Shown here in pieces: positions 12,074 through 24,030 of a stretch of 64,000 bases of DNA. Positions within the stretch are counted from its first letter, which is position 1; the number at the start of each line of letters is the position of its first letter. Position numbers and translations under genes: made by a program. The notes beneath the pieces are model-generated. The model was given only the letters and a program-made list of their open reading frames with translations, ran no database searches and was not told the DNA's origin. Source of the stretch: Lichtheimia corymbifera B2541 (lineage: Eukaryota; Mucoromycota; Mucoromycetes; Mucorales; Lichtheimiaceae); NCBI GenBank assembly GCA_000697475.1, contig JNEU01000836.1:186001-250000 (forward strand). The letters are read 5' to 3'.

Positions 12074-12229
12074 GGTAACAGCATAAAAGTAGTGAAAGTG
12101 ATGATAATCTCCCCAGGACAAAGAAAGAGAAAAAAAGGAAAAGAGAGAGAGAAAAAAAAAGAATCATGAGATGTTGGCGTTTATTAAGCGTTGTTGTTAT
12201 TGTTATTGTGTGATGATGATATGGGTAAT

Positions 12230-15200
12230 CTAAACAGATGTTGGCTCCGAACCACTATCAGCCGGAACAATGACAGTGCGAGTAGGATAATCCGGAGGAG
12301 GTTGTGGGTTTTGTAATTGTTGTTCGACAGGAACAGGTATTTCAACAAGCCGAGCTGGTGGACACAGCATGTCGGATGGATCGTGCATATGCTGATTAAG
12401 CGCGAGTGGCGTACAAGCTGACACCTGCCGCTGCAGCTGTGTACCCACGTCCACCAATGAATCTAATGATCTTACTTGACCCCACATGTCCAGCACTGGG
12501 AGCTGATTCCAACGTGGTAATTCGAATACGATGTCTTCATCATCAGAATCACCCAAGAGAGGCACTCGGAAAAGAGAGGCAGCATGAGCATAGTTCGCTA
12601 GTGGACTGGAACCAAGGTCGAGATGTAATGTGGATAAACTTGCACCATTGGGAATATTTGGATATAGAACAACGTAGCCACGCATATATAGTAGCTCATC
12701 CATATAACGTCGCCATGAGTTCTCCCATTGACTGGAACGCGCATTGGGTACTTGGATATTCTGCAACTTTTTGCGTTTCATATCAGCAACACGAGCACTG
12801 ATATAATCATGGAATTCTCGCCAATGTTCTGGGAAATAGAGTGTGCCTGAATGTCCTGGAGGTACTGCTTGCATTGTATAGGCTGACTTTGGATCCAATC
12901 CTGCATTCATCAACACCTGAGAAGGTTCAAAAAGCTGCCGCCCTTGCGTCGCATCATTCTCAGCTAATCTTGGAGCGTATAAGCTGACACCCAGTAATTG
13001 ACCAGCATCCTTAGGATTGTCAGAGGCATAGCGATAGCGTAGGATAGCGTATTTGGCCCATGCATAAAATAGCGGTGATAACTCCACAGTGTCATCCAAC
13101 AATATACCGTACTCATGATCCCCTGCTGGATACCAAGCTTCAACGTGCACAGGCATCTCGTTCACACGTGTAATCCGGTGACGCACGTCCTTTGTCCCAT
13201 GTGGCCATGGTACACTACTCACGAATGTTTGTGTCACGCGATCACTTGTTTGCTCCATGACCACCGATACGTCCACAGTATCACCAAAGTAGTGTGCACG
13301 GGCAGCTGATCGTAATAAGCGTGCTAGAGTATGCGGTCGTCGATCCGTCACAATCACAAGTTTCACTGAAAAGCTGTTCCATTCTACACAATTAACGACA
13401 ATCTTTCATTAGGAAACCGATCAACAATCACCTTCCTCCTATTGATCAATGCTTACGTTCCAATGCCTGCAATGGCAAATCTGCAGCCCACAATACATGT
13501 TGGACATCACGTGCCGGTAAGCTGATAGTGGTCGTCTTGCTAAGATCACGTGCAAGCTCAACAGCTCGTGCAATAGGACCTTTGCCAGTCAGATGGATTA
13601 CAAGGCGTGGTTGTAAAACTGATACAAGTCGGGCTATCTCGTATGGGTTTTGATTCATAAGGGTGCTGGTATCTTTTCCTGCCACTAGACCAAGATGACG
13701 CGCGTATCCCATGTTGAGATCATGCATGATGATGTTTGCTGCACATTCAGGATCATATTCATGCAATTTATCATGTAGGTGAGTGACTGATAAACCTTGA
13801 TAACTATCTGTCGTTGCCATATGGATATCAAAAGTTCTTTGGTTGTTGTGTACGAAGCGACATAATAGTGATTGGATTTGCCGAAGTTGTTGTACACCAT
13901 CCACCACAAAGACAATCGATGCATCATTCTCAGTTGGAGCAACCATATCTTCTTGCCAAGCCGTTCCTTCCTTTTGTGCTTGTCTCACATGATGTTGTAC
14001 TTGTTGGCATAATCGTGTCCTTGTAGCGTGCATATCACCGCCAGCGAGTCGTTGTACGCGCAGAGAGTCATCATGTGAATTGGATGGGATCATGATAGAT
14101 GGGATACCAGCATGTGTATGTAGACTACGGCAAAGTGCATAACCGAATAAATCGGGATCATAATGCAAAGCAAAGGGTGTCTTGACATGTGTCAACCAAG
14201 CTCGTCGTATTAACCAAAGGTCGCTAATCATATCCACAGCGTGTGTCGTAGTGGGTCGTACGCCATTATCAACAACGTCTGCTGCACATTCCAAATGGGT
14301 GGTATCGGGCTGTTGATGGAATGTCATTGCATGTGTGCCGAGCAACGCGCTGCGATAAGCATCAGTGTGTGCTAATCGTAAAACATGTTCGAGATATCGC
14401 TTTCCAGGTGCAATATGTGGATCAATGATCCAGATAAATTCGCCAGGTGCACGTGCAGCAATCTGTAGCCATTCAACAGGATCCCATGCCATGATATGAA
14501 GTCGTTTGTTGTTTTCATAGGCAACAGCTTTACTCTTCACCTCATATCGTGTTGCTGGCGTGCATACAACCCACACATCTTGAGGCACCACACTTTGAGA
14601 AAACACCGCTTGCAATTGTGCATCCAATGCTTGTCCACTGCTGCCATAATACACAATCGCTGTCACTGATACGGTACTCGTTTGTTCATCCACATACGGC
14701 AACTTGACGTCCCGCGTAAGTTTCTCCAATTCATCCACTCGATGTCCACGTCGGTGTTGCTGCTGTAATTCCTTTGCAAATGATGCCTTCCCAGTATTGC
14801 TAACCCAATGTGGCGTTCGCTCTTGTCGGTTGAACTGAATCGGATGATCTAATAGTGTACATCTTCGTTAAAGAAAAAGCAACCTTACAAGTGATAAGTC
14901 ATGTCGTTTATCTACCTTGATCCCCTTTAAGCAGCCTGTCCAGCAGTACATAATCCGTGATTTCACTGGTGTCTTGATATTCAACTAGGTCGTGGGTAAA
15001 CAGCACCACCTTACGGGGCTTCTGTGGTCGTGGTAACGATGAAGGCATACGCATGACGAGAAACAGTAATAGCATGGCAACCACAGTCCACCATATTGCC
15101 GTGGGTCGTTGACTGATGAAGCGCTTTATCCGATGCGGCATTGGTGTAGAGAAGCGATTATGCGTTGAAATAAAGGGACGCGATGGTGCTGCGAAGCCGC

Positions 15201-15279
15201 TGTTGCTGTTATTGTTATTGCTTATACTCTGACGCCGAAAAGTCGTTTCCTCATCGCCTCCTCCCAGCTCTCGATGCAT
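12230..15279 (-). CDS. Large type II membrane glycosyltransferase with two GT-like halves
   Basis: Three exons (15279-14916, 14848-13457, 13365-12230) join to 963 residues. A cytoplasmic tail of about 60 residues precedes one membrane anchor (61-77), so the enzyme probably faces the Golgi or ER lumen. The first half contains a GT2-like nucleotide-binding start (VSVTAIVYYGSSGQALDAQL, about 182 on) and an acidic FIWIIDPHIAPG site. The second half restarts with a GT-like LKLVIVTDRRPHTLARLLRS (about 586) and a second acidic site, GILLDDTVELSP. Related two-part proteins are known in fungi as uncharacterised GT2-type transferases. The donor and acceptor sugars are unknown. A proline-rich tail ends the protein. 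Confidence 0.8.
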
Positions 15280-16740
15280 TGATGGGAACAAAGGAATTGG
15301 CAGACTGTTGTTAACGGAGTAGAAAAAAAGAATACAAGGTAAGACTTGACCTGCATTGGGCTGAGCTTTACAACAACAGAAATAGCACCTTAATTGCTTG
15401 CTAGTTTCATTCTCTAGTCTACTGCTAATTATATGACAAGCTATACTTGACAACTACATGACTTCTTTGACAGGTTCATTGACACTTCATCAACTACCCT
15501 ATCACTGATACCAAAACCGCAAGTCGAGCCCCAAGGATACGGTGATGTCCAAAGTTGCACAACCTCACCCAAACTTAAATTCAATATCGTAGCAACCTTC
15601 ATTTTTATCACGGACAAACAATAAACCGCCTTTTTTCTCTCTTTCACTGCACCTGCCTTTTTCATACACCAAAAGATTCTTTGTTGTAGGTTACCGTAAA
15701 GCGAAACCATGGTAGTCAAGTCATATGAACCAAGATCTTGAAATTGATCCTGTCGTCTATACAGGATGGAACTCAATAAAACAATCTTCTGTTGCAATAT
15801 GAGGCTGTGAATGAAACTGTTATGTACGCCAAATGTAGAGGGACTTAATAATGAAAGGCAGAACGGCGGCGATATCATGGCTACAACTTCTATCTACCGG
15901 AAGAGCTCTTTTAAGCCTGAGGGATATACTCACCACGTATGTCCATCTATCATCAATCTATTCCGGCTACGCACGGACACGCAACCGAACACAGAACCCA
16001 AACGTCTTCTTTCATCAACACTTTATCATCGTAATATGAGATAATACTGCCTAAAACAAATAATAAAAAATCGAAGCATGACATGTTAACGATGCTCCTG
16101 CTCGTTAACATTCATTCCCTCCATGATTCAACTTTCTTGATCTGAAAGAATTTGACTGTGCTACAATCAAACCACGAGTACAACAGGTGAGATAGATAAT
16201 TCATGCTGTATATATGGCCTGATGTACCATACTCGTTGTTTGATCGTAGCTCAGACAAATCAGCTCAGATCAAGACAATTGAATCATGTGAAGGAATGAC
16301 TGGAGTAGGAGCACCGTTTCAATGCAGTGGAATAGCTAAACGTTGGGATTGGGAGAAAGGGCCTATTAGCTACCAATTGCTCAGCTCTTTGGGCGGTTGA
16401 GCATTACGGCAGTCAAAGGTCGCATTACAAAAGAGGGCGGGACTTGAAGGGTCAATGCTATTGGTGGCGAAATGCATGATTGAACCTACCATCCCGTATA
16501 GAAAGATCTGGCTATGATAGTCTGTGTAGATTGGTTCGTTCTTATACAAGGTTGCATATGATGGGTTATTGTAGCTGGTAACTGTCATAGGTGAACATGA
16601 GATGTTCATGTACTCGTGTCATATTGTATCATAGCCCACTCTTTCTTAAACATAATCACTTAAGCTTACAATGGATCAAATTTATGTAACAGGCATTATT
16701 GTTGGGTAGCTTACTAGGGGTTTACTATCTTTGGAAATAC
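15280..16740. other. Gene-poor stretch, start of the repeat island
   Basis: No supported gene. At 15525-15560 there is a short stretch shared with 25831-25868 (both read CAAGGATACGGTGATG), likely a fragment of a common repeat. A minus-strand open frame at 15441-15878 has no recognisable domain. Confidence 0.45.
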
Positions 16741-17660
16741 AAGCGTCTATTTAAACCTGTATACAATCCTGCTGCCTATCGTCTATCAGCATGTCAACAA
16801 GGAAGCTTTAATGAATTTAGTGTGATAAAAAATGTAGACTATCCAAATTTCTATCCTGCCTTCATTCCAGAAACTAGGCAACAAGTGGATCACGTAGAAT
16901 CGGTGGTCATTGAATCCTTGGTGGCTACCGTCGTAAACATCTTCGTCCAGGATTGCAAACTAGCTACCGTGCATGCCTTGGCTCCAAGATCCGATATCAT
17001 CCATGGAGGCAAACATGACTTTTGTCAAAGATACAAACTGTCTCATCCATGCCATCCAATCCATCATCATCCTCAGCCGCATCCACGCAACATGATCCAT
17101 CCTTCCTGCTGACAACGTACAAAGTAATCCACTACTGTGCTTGATTGCATCCATCCAATGTAAGTCCAATACGTTGATACAAAGAACTCCTGTGATCGCT
17201 TCTTTTCCATCTGGCAGTTGGTCAATCACTTGCTTGTTCACTTTCTATCGCAGCTCAACCAGGTGAAGAATGCTTGCATTGCACAGTAGTAATAGTAGTT
17301 GATGGCTGATATGGCGACATCCTTAAGCATCCATATGTATTAAAGCCGAGCCGTTACACGTAAATAAAGCTGCTTCTGTGCAATGGCATGCTGCTGCAAG
17401 TAAATAACGCTGTTTGAGATAATGGTGCAAAGGGCACGCTAATAGCAACTGCTGGAATGAAAGCTGTTACGATTGGTTGTGACGGATGAGAGTGCAAGAG
17501 AGTGTGTAGTAGAGTGACAAGAAGACTGTGTATATGCCATGCAGTTGCCATTCAGTCAAAGACAATAGGATCAAGAGAGTTGTAGGATTGACATGATGGG
17601 TTGAAGCAGGACAATCGTTCGCAGGTGGTGGTTGTAGCTGGATGGATCAACAGATGCCAC
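16740..17660 (+). repeat. Foldback arm repeat, partial diverged copy 1
   Basis: This stretch is a diverged copy of the arm found at 19.9-21.2 kb. Shared blocks include TGCCTATCGTCTATCAGCA near 16772, the GTAAACATCTTCGTCC block near 16930, and near 17590 a conserved GATTGACATGATGGGTTGAA block followed by GCAGGACAATCGTTCGCAGG. The open frames inside it are repeat sequence, not a gene. Confidence 0.7.
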
Positions 17661-17937
17661 AGTTGAACTCTTGCATGGCTTAAGCAGCTTTATGGCATAA
17701 ACCTCATGTGTTGCTGATACTTTTGTTGAAACCAACTCATTCAACAGCAAGATCCTTTTCGCAATTGGGAACATAGTTGGGATCAGCGTGAATGGAAAAG
17801 AAAAAAGGTTGACGTGGGGTGTGCATCAGACGATAAGTTGAAAGAGAAGAATAAGGGGGAGTGTAGCATAAAATGGTATTTTTTTATTCTTTATAAAAAA
17901 TATAATACAATAGTTATTAAAAAGAATTCAAGAGACA

Positions 17938-18204
17938 ATTGGTTTCCATGACTCATGTCATGTACTCACAGGGATGACCACGTGAAGGTTTGTCTCATCA
18001 TCCCCACCTCTATCCGGGGTCACCAGGCCCGGACGTTGAGGGAGCGGGCAATTATTGGGGCCCCGCTACTTTGTTTTCGGAGATATCAGACGGTGCAGGC
18101 CCCACCACACCGTCCAATATCCCCGCGGACGGAGGAGACTGGGAATCGAACCCAGTACCTCTCGCGTGAGACGCGAGCGCTCTTACCATTTGAGCTACAA
18201 CTCC
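17938..18204 (-). mobile_element. tRNA-derived SINE, near full-length copy
   Basis: Read on the minus strand, a tRNA-like head (18204-18131) is followed by a GC-rich unrelated body and a tail containing GGTGGGGATG and GTGGTCATCCCTGTGAGTAC. The tail recurs at 26.4-26.5 kb without the head, as expected for 5'-truncated retroposition. The element extends toward an AT-rich, T/A-run region near 17880-17920 that may be its 3' end. Confidence 0.75.
18131..18204 (-). other. tRNA-like head of the SINE (Glu-CTC-like, not a working tRNA)
   Basis: D arm GCTC/GAGC, anticodon arm CTCGC-GTCTCAC-GCGAG (anticodon CTC) and T arm CTGGG-TTCGATT-CCCAG are all perfect, with intact A and B boxes for RNA polymerase III. 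The acceptor strands GGAGTTG and TCTCCTC do not pair well, so this should not make a mature tRNA. It fits a promoter-carrying SINE head. Confidence 0.75.
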
Positions 18205-18445
18205 ATAGTTTCCTCTCTATGTATGGGTGACGAGCACTGATAACACTCGATATTTCCTTCTATATTAGGAAAAATTATCCAAAACAGGAAGCCGTTTCCG
18301 GGACCATGGTTGTTCCAAAGTGACGACGCTTTCAAGTGTTTCACGTGAAAATCCAGACCATGAACGCCCCACCAAAACTTGTCTCCAATTTCACTTTTAA
18401 ACGGATGCCATGGCAACGCCCCCACCCCACCCCACCCCCACTCCA

Positions 18446-19074
18446 ATGGAAACACCCATTACAGACACTACATTGATAGCTTCAGCATCGAATAAAAAAG
18501 AAAAAACGACATTGTTGGAAAAGTTGGTTTGGGCGCAATGGTGGGCTTTATTCGCTTGATCGTCTATATACTTCAACTCAAGATTGTCAACAAAGCCAAA
18601 GCAATTTACATGTCGACCAAGTTAGCAGCAGCTTTGAACAACTACGGAATCGCGTTCATCTGGTTGTTTATCACTTGTGGAGGAATATCTTTTTATTTCA
18701 GGCAGCCTTTTCGTTTGATCGTTTGCAGTAAGCTCTGCTGGTACAATCGACTTCACTTGACAATGGCAAGACAGTTTTACTTGTCGACCAGGTTCAAAGG
18801 AGCGATGGCAAACACAAACACTGTTGGGTTGCTTGTCCACTGTTATACGGTGTGCCCGCTTTTCCCACTATGCCTGCTACTTTTGAGAATTGTTTACAAG
18901 CAACATAACGACTTCAGGACGACGGATAAAATGGCGGTAAGGTTATGGAAGGAAGGATCACCAGCAAGGCCACTTATCTTGTACATATCCTTTTTCGAAT
19001 GTGTATGTCTCTTTGCTGCATGTGAGGACTATTGCCAGGCAACAGGACAACGTCGGGATGATGGAAAAATGTAA
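18446..19074 (+). CDS. Candidate membrane protein, gene model unresolved
   Basis: One frame opens at the ATG at 18446 (METPITDTTLIASAS then a lysine-rich helix ending KLVWAQWWALFA) and stops near 18555. An adjacent frame is open from the ATG at 18538 to 19074 and encodes hydrophobic segments (about four possible membrane helices). The two could be one gene joined by an intron or a frameshift, or an intronless 178-residue gene. Internal GTAAGC at 18729 offers a further donor. No family is recognised. Confidence 0.35.
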
Positions 19075-19869
19075 CATATAGGATCGGATTGCTGGATACG
19101 GATCAATTGCATTCAGGATTACTATTGCATGTGGATATGTATATCATATGATAAAAGTAGTGTTAGACGTGACAGGAATCATAAAATAAAATCGATTCAT
19201 TGAACATGAAAAGATGGTGCTAGAGTGATGTTGGTGTCTGCCACCTGTTGGACAAGCAGCATTATGGTAAATGCCTAATTTTTACATAACGTATAAGATT
19301 TCGTGTTTATTGTCAATGTAGAAGACGATATGATCCTAATGCAATCATGCAAACTCTGATATTGTGGGGCAAAGGATGTATCTAGTAGCTTATGTTTATT
19401 CACTTGGCTATCATCTTTACTACTTGTATTCATGCAACCGATGGGTGCTGGCATCAGACACTGCTGTTTGACGTGTTTATAGGTGCGAATTTATTGTTCT
19501 TGGTTGTATCTCTAATAAATATATAAACGGCATCCGCAATTGTAGGATGGGGTGTCCAAATGGGGTTGCTCACTGGGGTGGTATAGAGTGGTTTGTATGA
19601 CTCGAAAAGATTTTGGTAGAGGTCTCGAAGACGTTATCTGAATAAAAAGTCATTTGTATGACACCCATTTTTACGCTGTCGCTTTAAAGAATGTGGAGAC
19701 ATGTGTGGCGGCGCGACCAATGATAACAGTGATGATAATATTGCTTTTGAAGCTCCAGCACCCGGGAAGGATAAATGAGCATGATAGCATACAAAATAGC
19801 CTCCATGCATTGATATGCAAACCCACCTTTGATCTTGTGGTAGTGGATCGCTTGTTCATTCAATCATAG
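19075..19869. other. No supported gene
   Basis: AT-rich stretch between the membrane-protein candidate and the foldback element. Several TATA-like runs (for example near 19520) but no coding exon. Confidence 0.45.
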
Positions 19870-21240
19870 AATACTTCGTACCAGATCAGGAACCTCTCAA
19901 AGAGAATACTGCATACGTTGGGTGCATAGAATCATGTACAACGGTGGTGTCTTGGCTTGTTTCGTTACATCCTTCATTATCTTTGCAACACAAGCGTTCG
20001 AGAATTGCCACTGCCTTTCGACTATCAGCACGTCAATTATAAAGCTTTGGCGGGTGTAGTAATCATGTTGTGACAAAAGGACCAAAACATATCCATAGGA
20101 TTCCCCCTTTCAATTCAAGTGATCCACACCTCGCACGTATAAGCCGACAGCACGTTACCCTTTTAAATGTTATGTTGAACCCAATCTTCATTCAAGAAAA
20201 ATGTCAAAGAATAGCACATGGCAGTGTGGATGTTTATCGAGTAAATAGGATGAAGGAAAGCATTGCAAAGTGGATAGGGTATGGGTGAATCACATAGAGG
20301 GTAACAGGGATAATTGTGTCATTGTATTCTTGGTTGCTGCCGTCATAAATATCCTTCGTCCATGATTGCAAAATCGCTGCTGCTTGTATTGACTTGAATA
20401 TTTCAATGGCATCCATGGCTGTAAAGCATCTCTCATCTATCCCATCCACAGCTGTATCCACCCAAGTAACCAAAGCAGCATTCCAGAAGATCTCATAACT
20501 CCACTTGATTGCACCGATCCATCCATAAAATCCAATACGTTGGTTGAAAATAGCCATGTGATCAACTGCTGATATGCTTCCTTCTCCATCCGATTGCTGG
20601 TCAATCCTTTCTTGGTGATTTTCGGTCGTAGCCGAATCAGATGAAGATTGCTTGTATTGCGGTGTACTTGATAGCTGATATGGCATCCCATCCATTGGAA
20701 TCCGTATGTATTGAAAGCGCGTTGCTGCAAGTAACTTGAGACAATGGAGTAAAAGACATTGATAATAGCAACGGCTGCTACGTTTGGTCGCGGGAGAGGA
20801 GTGTACAAGAGTGCGAGTGTAGTAGTAGAGTGACAAGGCTGTGAACGCTGTTCGAGACAATGGAGTAAAGACCTTGCTAATAGCAACTGCTTGAATGAGG
20901 CTGTTACGATTGGTTGTGGCAGAAGAGTGTACAAGGGAACATGCAGTGTCAAGGAACGCGGGTGTTGCTGTAGTGGGGAGCACACGCCATGGAACTTACC
21001 ATTCAGTCAAATACACTCGGATCAAGACAGTCGTAGGATTGACATGATGGGTTGAAGCAGGACAATCGTTCGCAGATGGTAGTTGTACCTGAATGAGGCA
21101 ACAGTTGAGAATGGGAAGAAGAGGGAAATAAAGTGGGAGTGGAAGAGGTGGAAATTAAATCTGTCAGGCAGTCAAACATATCCATATACACTGATATCAA
21201 TGCATGATATTGGGGATTGCCTGTCACGAACCTAAAACTT
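19870..21240 (+). repeat. Foldback outer arm, left
   Basis: Collinear with the inverted right arm at 24.03-25.34 kb and with direct copies at 16.7, 54.4 and 59.1 kb. The most conserved block (about 21030-21080) contains GATTGACATGATGGGTTGAA followed by GCAGGACAATCGTTCGCAG. Confidence 0.8.
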
Positions 21241-21840
21241 TCACACAATATGCTCTAGGACATGCTGAACAACTTTGTATTAATAGAGAACCCACACTTC
21301 ATTTGTAAATTTCGAAAAGGAGAGCATAATGTGGGATTGACTATGACGGATGAAAATTGGGGAAGCGCCGGATTTATAAAAAAGTCAATTAGTATGTAGT
21401 TTCTTGAGATTCCCCATCTCGCACTTGAAACTTGGTCAGACGGTACTCTCGCACATGCTGATCAACTCCATTCATTTAAAAACCGCATGGCTCATTATGA
21501 ACATTTTGAATGCGGGCCAGCCCAAATGTAGGGCAAAAGTAGGTTGGACGCTCCCTGAGCCTGAGATTGGCTATCTCGAGCCTGAAACTTTCATGCAAGG
21601 TACTTTCGATCACGGCGAGCAATTTCGTTCCCATAAAGACCCGAAAGTTCATTATGAAAACATTGAATGTAGGAGAGACGACAGATGGATGGTAACATAA
21701 ATAGGGTGTACGGCCGTGCGCCCCGATATTGCTCGTGGGGACGTCGAAACTTGGCCAGGAGATGCTCTCGGTCATGCTGATCAATGTCGTTCTCACAAAG
21801 CCTCTACACATCATTATGGAGATTTGGAGAAACAGGCACC
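21240..21840 (+). repeat. Foldback inner arm, left: degenerate tandem units
   Basis: Units of very roughly 150-200 bases share a GAAACTT(G/T)... start, a GCTGATCAA-like core, CATAAAGACC and CATTATGA. The same units occur inverted at 23.4-24.03 kb and direct at 55.4-56.16 and 60.12-60.48 kb. Confidence 0.7.
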
Positions 21841-22195
21841 TTCATGTTTTGCCTATGCTATAAGCGTGATGCCATATGACAAGTGGTCTTTGTTCATTGT
21901 CAAGTAGGTAGACCCCGATAGAGCCGAAGATGCAGACGGACTTCTTTGTGCAACACAGCTCATTTGCATGATACTTCCGAATGAACAAACCCCACTGCCC
22001 ATATAGCATCACGCTTACAGCATATGTAAAACATGAAGGTGCCTGTATCTCTGGATCTTGCAATGAAATGCGGGACCGTTCATAGAACAAAGTTGCTCGT
22101 CGGGATCAAGCGCACCTTGGGTGCAAGTTTCACGATCTAGCTCGCCAATCCCAAATTTCGCAATGTCACCACCAGCCAAAGTGGAAAAAAAAATC
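21830..22195 (-). mobile_element. MITE-like palindrome fragment 1
   Basis: Inverted relative of the element at 22541-23065. It carries the GCATCACGCTTACAGCATAT arm and ends with TTTCGCAATGTCACCACCAG next to a run of A. Short mirrored open frames on both strands reflect this palindrome and are not genes. Confidence 0.7.
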
Positions 22196-22254
22196 AACCT
22201 TCGGTTCAACCTGTATGGCATCATATTAGTCGTCTTTCCTTTAACCATCCACAC

Positions 22255-22500
22255 GCGATTCAATGGCGTCATATAACCAGTCTCACTGCACGGCCACCTT
22301 CAGTGTCAAGCAACCTGCCCTTATCCTTCGATATCATCATAGCATGCGGATTACTTGCCATTTGGCGGGCCCACTGGCGATACGTTTTTCATCAAGAGGC
22401 CATTCCCTGCAATATCATCGCTGATTCCGCTACCAATCACATCAATCGCATTATAAACGAATATAGATTAGCCAATTCTGAATCTTTGTAAATTTAACGG
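22255..22500 (+). pseudogene. LINE reverse-transcriptase C-terminal fragment
   Basis: The frame ending at 22491 contains LLAIWRAHWRYVFHQEAIPC, the W-x-x-HW-x-x-x-F pattern typical of the C-terminal end of LINE-type reverse transcriptase proteins in Mucoromycota. The catalytic YxDD region is absent. It is followed by a short AT-rich stretch and nine A at 22541, which may be the old poly-A tail. A truncated, dead copy inside the foldback core. Confidence 0.5.
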
Positions 22501-22540
22501 CGCATATAAAAAAGCGCTGAATAAACACAATATACACAGG

Positions 22541-23065
22541 AAAAAAAAATCAAGAGGTCGACCCACGATCCACTTTGGCTGGTGGTGACATTGCGAAATT
22601 TGGGATTGGCGAGCTAGATCCCGACGAGCAACTTTGTTCTATGAACGGTCCCGCATTTCATTGCAAGATTCAGAGATACAGGCACCTTCATGTTTTACAT
22701 ATGCTGTAAGCGTGATGCTATATGGGCAGTGGGGTTTGTTCATTCGGAAGTATCATGCAAATGAGCTGTGTTGCACAAAGAAGTCCGTCTGCATCTTCGG
22801 CTCTATCGGGGTCTACCTACTTGACAATGAACAAAGACCACTTGTCATATGGCATCACGCTTACAGCATATGCAAAACATAAAGGTGCCTGTATCTCTAA
22901 ACTTTACAATGAAACGTGGGGTCTTCAATCGAACAAAGTTGCTCGTCGGAGTGAAGCGCACCTTGGGTGCAAGTTTCACGATCAACCTCGACGATCCTAG
23001 ATTTCGCAATGTCACCACCAGCCAAAGTCGATCGGGTCGACCTCTTGAATTTTTTTTCCACTTTG
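22541..23065. mobile_element. MITE-like element 2 with long inverted ends
   Basis: The left end (A-run, TCAAGAGGTCGACC, then CCACTTTGGCTGGTGGTGAC) is repeated inverted at the right end (GGTCGACCTCTTGA then T-run). Inner arms with CATATGCTGTAAGCGTGATGC and its reverse complement flank a short loop near 22790. The whole unit could fold into one long hairpin. No protein-coding capacity. Confidence 0.8.
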
Positions 23066-23420
23066 GCTGGTGGTGACATTGCGAAATTTGGGATTGGCGA
23101 GCCTGATCGTGAAACTTGCACCCAAGGTGCGCCTGACCCCGACGAGCAACTCTGTTCTATTAGAGCCCACATTTCATTGTAAAGTTTAGAGATACAGGAA
23201 CCTTTGTGTTTTACATATGCTGGAAGCGTAATGCTATATTTAAACTGATCTTGGTTCATTGTCAAGCAGCTAGAGCCTAATAGAGCCAAAGATGCAGAGG
23301 GACGTGTTTGTGTAATACAGCTCATTTGCATGATACTTCACAATGAACAAACACCATTCTCCATATAGCATCACGTTTACAGAATATGTAAAAATATAAA
23401 GGTTACTGTTTCTACAAGTT
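23050..23420. mobile_element. MITE-like element 3, diverged
   Basis: Starts with the same CCACTTTGGCTGGTGGTGAC end and carries diverged versions of the inner arms (GTTTTACATATGCTGGAAGC and, inverted, GCATCACGTTTACAGAATAT). It directly follows element 2. Confidence 0.7.
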
Positions 23421-24030
23421 GCAATGATGAAGTGTGGCGTCTTTATGAGAACAAAGTTGACCAGCATGGCCGAGAGGACCTTCTGACCAAGTTTCATATT
23501 CGAGATCACCATTATCGGCGGGCGCGGCCCGTACATCTTATCTATGTTTCCATCCATACATCCGGGCGCTGCCAAACAAAACTTCATAATGAAGCGTGGC
23601 ATCTTTATGAGAACGAAATTGCTCGCCGTGATCGAAAGTACCTTGCATGAAAGTTTCAGGCTCGAGATAGCCAATCTCAGGCTCAGGGAGCGTCCAACCT
23701 ACTTTTGCCCTACATTTGGGCCGCCCCGCATTCAAAACATTTATAATGAAGCCTGCGATTTTTAAATGAATGGGGTTGATCAGAATGCCCCAGCGAACCT
23801 TCTGACCAAGTTTCAGGTTCGAAATGGGCAATCCCAAGTTAATACATACTACTTCGATAAATCATAAATCCGACGCGTACCCGATTTCCGACCATCCATA
23901 GTAAACCCCACATTATACCTTCCCATTCAATACTTTCAAATGAAGCATGGGTTCTTTATTAATACAAAGTTGATCAGCATGACCAAGAGCATCTTGTGTG
24001 AAAGTTTCAGGTTTGAGAGAGGCAATCACG
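23420..24030 (-). repeat. Foldback inner arm, right
   Basis: Inverted copy of the tandem units at 21.24-21.84 kb; a long stretch around 23600-23750 mirrors 21490-21640 almost exactly. Confidence 0.75.

Noticed and set aside
13446..14738. Separate 430-residue gene
   Set aside because: In-phase GT-AG joins connect it to upstream and downstream exons of one glycosyltransferase gene.
15441..15878. 145-codon minus-strand frame as a gene
   Set aside because: No domain, non-ATG start and overlap with a shared repeat fragment.
16699..17112. 137-codon plus-strand open frame
   Set aside because: It lies in the diverged foldback arm copy; the other arm copies do not keep this frame.
18131..18204. Functional tRNA-Glu(CTC) gene
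   Set aside because: Anticodon, D and T arms are good but the acceptor strands do not pair, and a SINE body follows directly.
20234..20983. 249-codon minus-strand open frame
   Set aside because: It is repeat arm sequence; the corresponding frames in other copies are interrupted.
21404..23837. Mirrored open frames on both strands (about 80-140 codons)
   Set aside because: They arise from inverted copies of the same repeat and MITE sequence, with no domain and no consistent start.
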